DNA of 64,000 nt from Furfurilactobacillus rossiae DSM 15814 (GTDB lineage Bacteria; Bacillota; Bacilli; Lactobacillales; Lactobacillaceae): positions 62,001 to 126,000 of the forward strand of contig NZ_AUAW01000007.1 of NCBI RefSeq assembly GCF_000428925.1, in the 5' to 3' direction. The notes beneath the pieces were generated by a model, which was given only the letters and a program-made list of their open reading frames with translations, made no database searches and was not told where the DNA came from. The translations under genes and the position numbers were made by a program. Below are positions 9,908 to 18,015 of this stretch, piece after piece. How positions within the stretch are numbered: position 1 is the first letter of the stretch; the number at the start of each line of letters is the position of its first letter.

Positions 9908-10933
9908 TTAATTATTTTCATCCTCATCACGTTTACGCTGACTCAGATAATTGACGATGTTTTGCGCATTGATGAACCCTAATTGACGGTCACCATCTAC
10001 TACGCGTAAATACTCGCAGTGGGCTAAATCGTCAAATGCTTCACCCAACGTTTTATCAGATGAGATGTCAATTGGCGCTGTGTGCCCGTCAGGCAACGTT
10101 GCTACTGAAAAGCCCATCATGACCATCTTACCTACGTACACGTCATACACATTGTGCGCGACACTCTGAGAGAAGAAAGCCTCGACAAATTGGTTGGCCG
10201 GATGCTGCGCGATGTTAGTCGGCGTGTCCACTTGCAAGATTTTTCCCTCACTCATCACCGCAATGCGGTCACCTAGTTTAAGGGCTTCATCCATATCGTG
10301 GGTCACAAAGATAATCGTGTCGTGCCGCTTTGCATGAAGATCCAATACCAGATCCTGCAATTGCGTCCGTGAAATAGGATCCAATGCTGAGAACGGTTCA
10401 TCCATCAAGACAACTGGCGGTTCAGATGCAATCGCCCGACAAATGCCAATCCGTTGTTGCTCACCACCGGATAATTCGCTAGGCATCCGGTCCCGATATT
10501 TTTTCGGGTCTAAACCGACTTGATTCAGCAATCGATCAATCGTGGCGTCAATCTCCTCACGTTTGACACCTTTCATTTCGGGAATGACCGCAATATTTTG
10601 AGCGACAGTCATGGTTGGGAACAACGCAATTTGTTGTAACACGTAACCAATGTTCCACCGTAACTCCTGCAATCCGATGTCTGTAATGTTTTCATCCTTG
10701 ATAAAAATCTTGCCACCACTCTGCGGCTGTAGCTGATTGACCATTTTCAAAGTCGTCGTTTTCCCACTACCAGAAGTGCCAACAAGGACAAATAGTTCGC
10801 CAGCGTTGATGGTTAAATTCAAGTCTGGAATCACAACATTATCGTTAAAAGACTGCTGAACATGTTCAAACCGAATGATAGGTTCGCCGTCTTTCAGCTC
10901 ATTGATGCTGTTTTCATCAACCGTAGTTGCCAT
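9908..10933 (-). CDS. Quaternary-amine ABC transporter ATPase (OpuCA/ProV type)
   Basis: 341-residue ATPase that powers uptake of compatible solutes such as glycine betaine, carnitine or choline. Walker A LVGTSGSGKTTTLK near residue 52, signature LSGGEQQRIGICRAIA, Walker B VVLMDEPFSALDP. After the ATPase domain comes a ~70-residue CBS-like tail (about 265-330: MGFSVATLPDG to LRVVDGDRQLGFINAQ), shorter than the tandem CBS pair that senses ionic strength in OpuA. The start ATG overlaps the stop of the upstream permease gene by one base, giving tight translational coupling. Substrate cannot be told from sequence. Confidence 0.92.
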   Translation of the reverse strand: MATTVDENSINELKDGEPIIRFEHVQQSFNDNVVIPDLNLTINAGELFVLVGTSGSGKTTTLKMVNQLQPQSGGKIFIKDENITDIGLQELRWNIGYVLQQIALFPTMTVAQNIAVIPEMKGVKREEIDATIDRLLNQVGLDPKKYRDRMPSELSGGEQQRIGICRAIASEPPVVLMDEPFSALDPISRTQLQDLVLDLHAKRHDTIIFVTHDMDEALKLGDRIAVMSEGKILQVDTPTNIAQHPANQFVEAFFSQSVAHNVYDVYVGKMVMMGFSVATLPDGHTAPIDISSDKTLGEAFDDLAHCEYLRVVDGDRQLGFINAQNIVNYLSQRKRDEDENN

Positions 10934-12465
10934 TATTTAGCATCTCCCTTCAGCAAGTGGTGGCTAACCAAGTATTGTCGCGCCACCGTTTTTGCGGACT
11001 TCTTTTCGACATTAACTTCATAGTTCATTTCCTGCATATCTTTTTCAGAAATATGACCAGCGAGCTTGTTCAAACTCTTTACAACGCCTGGATACTTCTT
11101 GGCTAAGGAAGTTTTCATTAACGGCGCACCCTGATAGGACGGGAAGAAATGTTTGTTATCCTTCAACGTTGTCAGATGATACTGTCGTAATTCGCTATCC
11201 GTCGAGTAAGCGTCAACAACATTGATGTTGCCATTATGAATGGCTTCGTAACGCAATTTGGGCTCCATGGACTGAGCCTTCAAATTCAAACCATATGTCT
11301 TATTTACACCTGGCAGGCCATCTGGGCGATCAATGAATTCAAGCGTCATCCCCGGCTTTAATTTATTTTCTACCGTCTGCAAGTCACTAATTGTGTGAAC
11401 ATTCCAAGCTTTTGCATCCTGTTCACGAATAGCTAAGGCAAACGTATTATTGTAGGACATAGGCTTCAAATAACTGAGCTTAAATTGTTGTTGCATGTCC
11501 TTTTGTGCCAATTGATACGTTTGATTGGCCGTTAATCCCTTATCAGATTGTGGCGTTTTGACCAAACTTTCCAAAATAGTGCCCGAAAATTCCGGATAAA
11601 TATCGATTTGATTGTGGTTCAAGGCGTTAAATAGAAAGCTCGTTTTCCCGAAATTGGGCTTTAACGTGACATGAACATGTTTGTTGTCCTGTTCAATCAA
11701 GTCTTTATACATATTAATTAAAATGTCTGGTTCAGAGCCCAGCTTACCAGCAATCGTAATGTTGTCGGCTGGTTGACGAACGGCGTTAGCAACACCGACA
11801 CCACCGATACCGAGCAGCAAGACAACCAGTCCACCAATTAGATAGCGTGGACGCATGTGTTGCAAACGATTAATGAGCCAGCTCAAAATAATCGCCAACA
11901 ACGCCGAACTAATGGCTCCAATTAACGTCAGCGCGGTATCATTGCGGTCAATCCCTAATAGGATAAAGGTCCCTAAACCACCTGCACCAATCAAGGCAGC
12001 TAACGTTGCAGTCCCGATAATCATGACTAACGCTTGACGAACCCCGGAAATAATCACCGGAGCAGCAATTGGCAATTCAACCTTAAATAGTTTGCGCGTT
12101 TGCCCCATGCCAAATGCATCAGCAGCCTCTTCAATAGAAGGATCAATGTCATCAATCCCGATGTATGTATTCTGAAAAATCGGGAGCAACGCGTAAATGA
12201 CCAACGCAATGACCGCTGGGACGGTACCAATCCCAACAATGGGAATCAATAATCCCAATAAGGCTAGTGACGGGATGGTTTGCAACACACCGGCAATTTG
12301 CAACATAAATGCCGCAAATCGTTTGTGATGCGTTGCCCAGATGGCCAATGGAATGGCAATGGCCATCGCAATCAGCAGTGACACCAGTGAAATCTCAATG
12401 TGTTGCCACAACGCAGTTAACAGTGCCGACCGCCGATCAACCAGCGTTTGAAAAAAAGCATCCAT
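10933..12465 (-). CDS. Fused osmolyte permease and substrate-binding protein (OpuCB-OpuCC type)
   Basis: 510-residue fusion. Residues 1-215 are a ProW-type permease with about six membrane spans and the coupling region EAADAFGMGQTRKLFKVELP. Residues 225-510 are an OpuAC-type binding protein (ITIAGKLGSEPDILINMYKD), tethered outside the cell by the last span (YLIGGLVVLLLGIGGVGVA). Such permease/binding-protein fusions are usual in lactic acid bacteria. It is first in the operon, with the ATPase overlapping its stop. An AT-rich promoter region and the tyrS terminator lie upstream. Confidence 0.93.
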   Translation of the reverse strand: MDAFFQTLVDRRSALLTALWQHIEISLVSLLIAMAIAIPLAIWATHHKRFAAFMLQIAGVLQTIPSLALLGLLIPIVGIGTVPAVIALVIYALLPIFQNTYIGIDDIDPSIEEAADAFGMGQTRKLFKVELPIAAPVIISGVRQALVMIIGTATLAALIGAGGLGTFILLGIDRNDTALTLIGAISSALLAIILSWLINRLQHMRPRYLIGGLVVLLLGIGGVGVANAVRQPADNITIAGKLGSEPDILINMYKDLIEQDNKHVHVTLKPNFGKTSFLFNALNHNQIDIYPEFSGTILESLVKTPQSDKGLTANQTYQLAQKDMQQQFKLSYLKPMSYNNTFALAIREQDAKAWNVHTISDLQTVENKLKPGMTLEFIDRPDGLPGVNKTYGLNLKAQSMEPKLRYEAIHNGNINVVDAYSTDSELRQYHLTTLKDNKHFFPSYQGAPLMKTSLAKKYPGVVKSLNKLAGHISEKDMQEMNYEVNVEKKSAKTVARQYLVSHHLLKGDAK

Positions 12466-12578
12466 AAGTATAAGTCCTCGTTTTCCGATGTGAAATTCTG
12501 TGCTTTAAAACTTCACAGCTCGTTCTGATAAACGCAATATTTACTTTACAAGTCGAACATACGTTTGTCAAACAATAA

Positions 12579-12607
12579 GAAAAAAGCACACTATTTATAG
12601 CGTGCTT
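12579..12607 (-). terminator. Intrinsic terminator of tyrS
   Basis: Minus-strand AAGCACGCTATAAATAGTGTG hairpin running into CTTTTTTC, about 65 bp after the tyrS stop. Confidence 0.85.
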
Positions 12608-12669
12608 AATTATAAACTTACTTATTTTCAAGACCCAAACAAAAGGCTTGTGAGATTGACGATTTGTTT

Positions 12670-13923
12670 TTAATCACTTACGCGAGCAAGGAAATAGCGC
12701 TTCTTACCACGACGTACGATAACAAACTTGCCGTCGAACATTGCCTTTGGATCTACGTCGGCATCAACAGATGTTTGTTTGTCACCGTTAATAGTAATGG
12801 CGCCATTTGTCACATCTTCACGAGCTTGCCGCCGCGATTTTTCAATGCCGCTATCTGCCAAAAAGTCGACAATATTTTGAGTTGCGCCAGTCGTTTCAAC
12901 GCTTGGGAAAGCCTTGAATCCCTGTTCGATCTCGTCAGCGCTTAATTCCTTCACATCGCCTGAGAATAGTGCTTGTGTAATCTTTTCGGCCTGCTTCAGA
13001 GCTGCGTCACCGTGGACAAACTTAGTCACTTCTTCAGCCAAACGACGTTGTGCCGCCCGCTTCCAAGGTTCCTTCTTCACTTGTTCAGCCAGATCATTAA
13101 TTTCGTCTTCATCCAAGAACGTGAAGTACTCCAGGAATTTCACAACATCATTGTCGTCCTGGTTTAACCAGAATTGGTAAAATTCGTAAGGCGTTGTTTT
13201 TTCAGGATCAAGCCAAACGTTGCCGCCTTCAGACTTACCAAACTTCGTGCCGTCAGCCTTCAGCAACAGTGGAATCGTTAGTGCAAAGACTGGTGTTTCT
13301 GGTCCTTCCACACGACGAATCAAGTCCAAACCAGCCGTGATGTTGCCCCATTGGTCACCACCACCGATTTGCAACTGTACATCTTGTTCACGGTACAAAG
13401 TTAAGTAATCAATGGATTGCAGGATTTGGTAAGTAAATTCGGTAAAGGAAATCCCGACTTCCAAACGGGAAGCCACAACTTCTTTGTTGAGCATTGTCTT
13501 AACATTGAATAACTTACCGTAATCGCGCAGGAAATCCAACAATGACAGTTTGGACAGCCAATCGTAGTTATTCACTAACCGGAACTGATCCTCACCAAAT
13601 AGCTTAACCATTTGACCACGCAAGGCCTCTTGGTTGTGGTGCACTTGATCCATTGTTTGTAGAACCCGCTCAGATTTCTTACCGGATGGGTCACCAATTG
13701 AACCAGTCGCCCCACCGATAACGATCACTGGTTTATGACCAGCCAATTGGAACCGTTTCAAAATCATAAACGGAATCAAATGTCCGATATGCATCGAATC
13801 GCCAGTTGGGTCAATCCCACAGTACAAACCGATTGACTTCTTGTCAGTTAATTCACGTAAGCCTTCTTCATCACTGGTTTGGTTAATCGCACCACGCCAC
13901 TTTAGTTCATCAATAATATTCAT
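12670..13923 (-). CDS. tyrS: Tyrosyl-tRNA synthetase
   Basis: 417 residues, standard length for bacterial TyrRS. HIGH-type motif DSMHIGHLIPF near residue 45, tyrosine and tRNA contacts in GGGDQWGNITAGLDLIRR, and the KMSKS counterpart KFGKSEGGNVWLD near 230. The C-terminal ~65 residues (GIEKSRRQAREDVTNGAITI) form the S4-like RNA-binding domain. The start follows GGAGAATGCAAA-ATG. The upstream T-box reads a Tyr codon, confirming identity. Confidence 0.98.
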   Translation of the reverse strand: MNIIDELKWRGAINQTSDEEGLRELTDKKSIGLYCGIDPTGDSMHIGHLIPFMILKRFQLAGHKPVIVIGGATGSIGDPSGKKSERVLQTMDQVHHNQEALRGQMVKLFGEDQFRLVNNYDWLSKLSLLDFLRDYGKLFNVKTMLNKEVVASRLEVGISFTEFTYQILQSIDYLTLYREQDVQLQIGGGDQWGNITAGLDLIRRVEGPETPVFALTIPLLLKADGTKFGKSEGGNVWLDPEKTTPYEFYQFWLNQDDNDVVKFLEYFTFLDEDEINDLAEQVKKEPWKRAAQRRLAEEVTKFVHGDAALKQAEKITQALFSGDVKELSADEIEQGFKAFPSVETTGATQNIVDFLADSGIEKSRRQAREDVTNGAITINGDKQTSVDADVDPKAMFDGKFVIVRRGKKRYFLARVSD

Positions 13924-13962
13924 TTTGCATTCTCCTTCTCATTTTTTCAGTTTTTTAAGGCA

Positions 13963-14216
13963 CAAAAAAAGTCCCCGTCACTGGCTAACATTAGCCAAGT
14001 TGACAAGGGACGAATTTATTCCGCGGTACCACCCAAGTTATTGCATTACTGCAATCACTCTTCACCGATACCGGGGCGCGCCGAGATAACGATCACAAAC
14101 GCTGTACTTCATGGCTTCAATATCGCCGGTTCACACGACCACCGGCTCTCTGGGGAGGGATTGAAGGCACTACTTGGTTGTCAGTTTCAACACTAACGGC
14201 CACGTTTTCGTTATCA
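13963..14216 (-). promoter_or_regulatory. T-box leader, Tyr specifier, upstream of tyrS
   Basis: Minus-strand leader with Stem I base GATAACG/CGTTATC, an AGAGAG bulge, the apical motif GTGTGAACC, and specifier triplet TAC (14106-14104) directly after GAAG. The T-box core is GGGTGGTACCGCGG and the terminator arms are GTCCC/GGGAC with a T-run. Uncharged tRNA-Tyr should turn tyrS on. Confidence 0.95.
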
Positions 14217-14294
14217 AATATTGTTGTCATTGTACTGACTGATTGACGTTGATGTCAACCATGGATTTCAAAAGTTTGACCTGGATTGTTGATG

Positions 14295-14484
14295 CTTCCG
14301 CTTCTGGTTGCTGATATTGAAACTCCGTTGTGTAGACCGGTCTTAGCCCGCGTTGCGGTCTTCGACCTCGACTTGAAGCCTCCAAACCCGAGTCTTCAAG
14401 CTCGTCCGTGGCCTAAACCCAGCAAGCCCACTGGGTTAACGCCACTTTCACAACTCCGTTTCAATATCAGCGCCCGCCAGCTAC
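14295..14484 (-). repeat. Structured repeat element, copy 7 (type 1), left member of a pair
   Basis: Minus-strand copy with an excellent closing stem CTGATATTGAAAC/GTTTCAATATCAG. Hairpin 2 GTGGCGTTAACCCAG/CTGGGTTTAGGCCAC keeps the T-T mismatch although most flanking pairs differ from other copies. Hairpin 3 CTTGAAG/CTTCAAG; hairpin 4 CCGC-AAC-GCGG; end hairpin CCAGAAGCGG. The 5' tip is AGCTGGCGGGCG. Confidence 0.9.
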
Positions 14485-14627
14485 ATTCACGCAATAACAA
14501 ACAAACTCTAGGTACCAAATTAAATACACATTATCCAGTAATCATTAGACTGCGGGCAAACACAACAATCCGTGTGATAGCTGGCCAGAATCGGAACTCA
14601 CTTTTGTTTTAGCAACGAAATAAACAG

Positions 14628-14782
14628 AGCTGCAGGGCATCAGCATTGGAACCAAGCCGCGAATGTAGTGTTAATTCGAATGGTTTTCTCGAATTTACAC
14701 CACGGACAGGCGCAAAGACTCCGGTTTACGGAGGCTTGAACCGGTCCCACGGCGGTGTTCCAATGCTAACAACCATAAGCGG
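14628..14782 (+). repeat. Structured repeat element, copy 8 (type 1), deletion derivative, right member of a pair
   Basis: At 155 bp it is about 40 bp shorter than the others. Closing stem AGCATTGGAAC/GTTCCAATGCT and hairpin 2 GTGTTAATTCGA/TCGAATTTACAC are intact. Hairpin 3 and the GAGGTG linker are missing: the sequence jumps from GCGCAAAGACTC straight to CGGTTTACGG. Full-length copies carry AAAGACTC-like sequence at both ends of that segment, so a slip between the two explains the loss. Confidence 0.87.
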
Positions 14783-14802
14783 CAGTTAAGACTATGCGAA
14801 AC

Positions 14803-15297
14803 CTATTTCACATAGAAAATATAGTCCAGTGTCGTCGGATTCTCTTCAGGCTGGAAACGTTGTGGATCGTAACGTTCATAAACGTACTTCAAGTTAGTCC
14901 AGTCGTCCTCCGTCATCATGTGACGGGTCACGAGTTCTTGGTGCGCCGTCTCCATTGCCCGTTGACCAAACAAGTCACCGGTGTCCGGATTACCGTTAAC
15001 CCACGCAACAGCAGCAGAACTTTCTGGTACTGCAATGGCTTGAAATCCTTCTGGCACCTTCTGACCCTTACGGAACCATTTGCCGATCCAGTAAGTTGTT
15101 TCATCACCATCAATAACTAATAGGCCGATTTTGGCAGGATCTAAGGGTTTGTTGATAGTTTCGAGTTGTTTGAACTTATCGGTTGTTTCCCAGTCTAACC
15201 AGGCATAATTGTATGAACCATGTTCCTGCTTCTTGTATGGGAGTCCAAATAATTGACGAGCTGGTTCTGTGACTAAATTACGATGTGTAACTTTCAT
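14803..15297 (-). CDS. Conserved hypothetical protein, possibly a GyrI-like effector-binding domain
   Basis: 164 residues, soluble, no signal peptide. The central segment GFQAIAVPESSAAVAWVNG and later ETAHQELVTRHMMTEDDW recall the strand-helix pattern of the GyrI-like domain found alone or fused to AraC and MerR regulators, which bind hydrophobic small molecules. The match is by eye and weak. GGAGGCACTAAC-ATG supports the start. It lies between copy 8 and a DNA repair gene on the same strand, with no clear operon partner. Confidence 0.6.
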   Translation of the reverse strand: MKVTHRNLVTEPARQLFGLPYKKQEHGSYNYAWLDWETTDKFKQLETINKPLDPAKIGLLVIDGDETTYWIGKWFRKGQKVPEGFQAIAVPESSAAVAWVNGNPDTGDLFGQRAMETAHQELVTRHMMTEDDWTNLKYVYERYDPQRFQPEENPTTLDYIFYVK

Positions 15298-15340
15298 GTT
15301 AGTGCCTCCAGTAATAAATTTCGTTTATCGTCCTTTTTTA

Positions 15341-16051
15341 CTAGCGGGACTGCATAATGATCGAAGCCAACGTTCTGTGTTGACGATCCAACCGCCATAA
15401 ATAAGTGGCTGCGCGGGCCGGCATTGCCGGATCTATCTGTTGACAAACGACATTGGCAATCGCAGCCGTCGCTGGTCGGTGCAAATAATCGCTCAAAATA
15501 CGCGCTAAATGGACGTCAAAAAGTGCCTTGCTTTTATCCATCCCCGTTAGTGACTGCCTTAAGTCTAGCACGATAATCAGTGCTAATGCATTCACCTTTT
15601 TAGGCCCCATGCCATGAATGGGTGACAAACGGGCCTCCAGCTCTTCATAACTAGCGGTTGAAATAAATTGTTCAGCGTCGCCGTTCGCCTCACTATTCAA
15701 GGTTTGAGCCAAACTGGTTAGGTTCTGCGCCATGGTTTTTGGAAAGCGGTGTAATGCTGGCTTTGTTTCAATCGCCGTCAATAATTCGGATTGATGGGTA
15801 GCAAACCATGCGGCCGTCCAATTCTGTTTACCGATCCGTTCTCGCAACCGTTTGGGCAGTTGCCAAGCTCGGTTTGCAGGCACAGATTGATCGACAATGA
15901 CGCCACATAGCAAGGCAAATTTATCTGTCAGTAACCACTCACTGTCCGCTGGCGACAAATCAAAGTCACCCATAAATGTGTCCGGCAGATTTGCTTGATA
16001 ATCGTGTTGTAGCATCGTCACTGCATAATCATCCAAGATAGGTGCGGGCAT
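15341..16051 (-). CDS. HhH-GPD family DNA glycosylase
   Basis: 236 residues. The helix-hairpin-helix GPD fold is shown by LSPIHGMGPKKVNALALIIV (about 145-165) and, downstream, MDKSKALFDVHLARIL, where an Asp occupies the catalytic position. It lacks the C-terminal Cys cluster of endonuclease III, so it is an iron-free member. Likely a base-excision repair enzyme; the damaged base is uncertain. The start is backed by GGAGGTAACAGC-ATG and lies inside the 3' end of the DUF4931 gene (23-bp overlap), indicating co-translation. Confidence 0.75.
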   Translation of the reverse strand: MPAPILDDYAVTMLQHDYQANLPDTFMGDFDLSPADSEWLLTDKFALLCGVIVDQSVPANRAWQLPKRLRERIGKQNWTAAWFATHQSELLTAIETKPALHRFPKTMAQNLTSLAQTLNSEANGDAEQFISTASYEELEARLSPIHGMGPKKVNALALIIVLDLRQSLTGMDKSKALFDVHLARILSDYLHRPATAAIANVVCQQIDPAMPARAATYLWRLDRQHRTLASIIMQSR

Positions 16052-16811
16052 GTGCTGTTACCTCCTGACCAATTGCAGCAATACGATCTTCCTGAAAAAC
16101 CTGTGGCACCAAATACCCCACGCTCAGTGGTGAGGCATTAAAGCGCGGCACTACTTTACAAATAATCGCACCATCCTGAACGTTATAGAAAAACAAGTTA
16201 TAACTATCACAACGGCCATGAAAGTAATCCGTCAGAATATAGTGAGTCAGTACACGTACCGCTTTAGCCAAATCCGCAGCGGCCTTTATCCCAGGAATCC
16301 GCACGTTAAATTCGAGGAACCCTAACAACGGTTCGTTGGCGACAGCTAGTTCAGCGTCGCCCAAGTTCAAAAATGGTTCACCGGCAAGATTAGCTGGCGT
16401 TACGTGAGCGTAACCATCCACTTTATCGAGGCCAATAATCTGCATGTGGGGATGGGCCAACGACCCGCCAGAGTGTGGTCCATAGTTTTTGTACATGATT
16501 ACGGATTTGTACTGTGGATCTTGTTGCATTTCTGACCATTTACGTAACGAGAAATTCATAATTGCGGCGGCTGTCTGCGGATCGTAGTTTGACCAATCGC
16601 CCCGATGATTGCTGGATTCGATGATGATTGTCTGCAGCGTATCAGCTAACACCCGAAACTTGTTCACGAGCCATATCCGATCCGTTTCCTGATCCAAAAT
16701 GTTGGTCAGATGTGCAACATCACAAAATGGGCACGCCGCATTCTGATGAACAATGTTTTCTGGTTTTCCCTGGGCAACATGTGTGATAAACGAAAGTTGT
16801 TCCTGTGTCAT
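16029..16811 (-). CDS. DUF4931 family protein, HIT/GalT-like fold
   Basis: 260 residues. An N-terminal metal-binding motif CPFCD (residues ~30-34) and a histidine-triad-like GGSLAHPHMQIIGL place it with galactose-1-phosphate uridylyltransferase-like proteins of the HIT superfamily. The substrate is unknown; a nucleotidyl transferase or hydrolase role is inferred from the His residues. The start at 16811 (MTQEQLSF) is preceded by GCGGAGGAAACAC; a longer open frame to 16904 lacks such a site. Overlaps the downstream glycosylase gene. Confidence 0.78.
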   Translation of the reverse strand: MTQEQLSFITHVAQGKPENIVHQNAACPFCDVAHLTNILDQETDRIWLVNKFRVLADTLQTIIIESSNHRGDWSNYDPQTAAAIMNFSLRKWSEMQQDPQYKSVIMYKNYGPHSGGSLAHPHMQIIGLDKVDGYAHVTPANLAGEPFLNLGDAELAVANEPLLGFLEFNVRIPGIKAAADLAKAVRVLTHYILTDYFHGRCDSYNLFFYNVQDGAIICKVVPRFNASPLSVGYLVPQVFQEDRIAAIGQEVTAHARTYLG

Positions 16812-16929
16812 GTGTTTCCTCCGCATCAACCTAACAGTGTATTTTCCAGTAATTATACCGCGGATCGCCTCATCCAGTATTACTCCAGTTTGGCATTTCG
16901 GCATAACCGTTCAAACATGCTACACTGAG

Positions 16930-17508
16930 ATGATGAAAAATAAAAATGAACAAGCTCAACAAGTCTTAAATATTATTCAATGTACTCCAGAATTGATGGT
17001 CATTCTACACGCCATTACCGATCAACATCTGAAGCAAGGTGCGCTGGCTGCCGGAAGTATCCGTAACACGGTGTGGCAGGTGCTGAGCCATCAACCCGTT
17101 CAACTGTCATCTGATATCGACGTCGTCTTTTTCGATCCCAAACGCCCCTATGAAGATAACTTTACAATTCAGGCCCAATTGACAAAACAGTTGCCCCAAT
17201 ACGAGTGGCAAGTTAAAAATGAGGTGTACATGAACACTCACAACTTCACCGACATGCCACCATTCACTTCAGTCACAGATGCAATCGGTCATTTTGTTGA
17301 AACGCCTACCTGTGTCGGTGCCTACCTAGATGACTCAAGTCAGCTTCGTTTGATTGCACCACACGGCGTGGCGGACTTGCTAAGCTTTGTCTGCCGTCCT
17401 GTCCCAGCATATCAACAAGACGCCGCTCACCTGGCGATTTTCAAACAACGAATGGCAGAAAAGCAGTGGCAGCAAAAATGGTCCCAACTTGTCATTTCAA
17501 CCCACTAG
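16930..17508 (+). CDS. Nucleotidyltransferase family protein (COG3575-like)
   Basis: 192 residues from the ATG at 16930 (MMKNKNEQAQQ). The segment GALAAGSIRNTVWQVL then SSDIDVVFFDP holds a GS...D-x-D nucleotidyltransferase-type active site, as in the DUF925/NTP_transf_6 family. Typical members are stand-alone; their substrate is unknown. Divergently oriented from the DUF4931 gene, with only 118 bp between starts. There is no clear ribosome site: TACACT, a plausible -10, ends just 4 bp before the ATG, so the mRNA could be leaderless. Confidence 0.75.
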   Translation: MMKNKNEQAQQVLNIIQCTPELMVILHAITDQHLKQGALAAGSIRNTVWQVLSHQPVQLSSDIDVVFFDPKRPYEDNFTIQAQLTKQLPQYEWQVKNEVYMNTHNFTDMPPFTSVTDAIGHFVETPTCVGAYLDDSSQLRLIAPHGVADLLSFVCRPVPAYQQDAAHLAIFKQRMAEKQWQQKWSQLVISTH

Positions 17509-17699
17509 GAAAACAACAATAGCAAGCACTTTATTTTATCTCCGTTTGTAACCATGCTACATTGACGATAATCGAGCTCGTTTAACAGGTTTACCAACCA
17601 AACGTCTAAAAACGGGCAAAGTTTGCGTTTCGAAACAGGCTTTGATGCCGTTTCATGGCGTGTCGTTCTATGCTTACAGTGAACGTGAGGTGATTTCAC

Positions 17700-17918
17700 A
17701 TGCAACTCGTACTCGTTAATCGTCAAACAAAAGTTAAAAAGATTATCAATGACTGTGAATCCATTGCCCTGATAGATGCTGATCAACAAACGCATCTCCC
17801 CCAATACTATGTGCCAAATGCACGGCAGCAACTTGGTGCCGTTGCGTTTGTGCTCACCCGAACACGGCAGGAACCGTGCACCTTTAAGACCAGTCAGTGG
17901 GAAATTCGGCACGATTAG
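17700..17918 (+). CDS. Small hypothetical protein
   Basis: 72 residues (MQLVLVNRQTKVKKIINDCE), mixed charge, no membrane span, family not recognised. GTGAGGTGATTTCAC-ATG is a good ribosome site and a strong terminator follows 20 bp after the stop, which together favour a real gene. A longer minus-strand frame overlaps (17505-17951) but has no ribosome site. Confidence 0.6.
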   Translation: MQLVLVNRQTKVKKIINDCESIALIDADQQTHLPQYYVPNARQQLGAVAFVLTRTRQEPCTFKTSQWEIRHD

Positions 17919-17938
17919 CACGGCCACACTACACACTA

Positions 17939-17998
17939 AAAGACCCATCATCGTAGCTGCAACAATGCGTTACACGCCAACGATGATGGGTCTTTTGA
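17939..17998. terminator. Bidirectional terminator between convergent genes
   Basis: Arms AAAAGACCCATCATCGT and ACGATGATGGGTCTTTT form a near-perfect hairpin with A and T runs on both sides. It can end the small plus-strand gene and the giant minus-strand adhesin gene. Confidence 0.9.
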
Positions 17999-18015
17999 TG
18001 TTCGGTAATACTATT

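Noticed and set aside
17505-17951. 148-residue minus-strand frame
   Set aside because: No ribosome site, and it overlaps a plus-strand 72-residue frame that has one and the bidirectional terminator.
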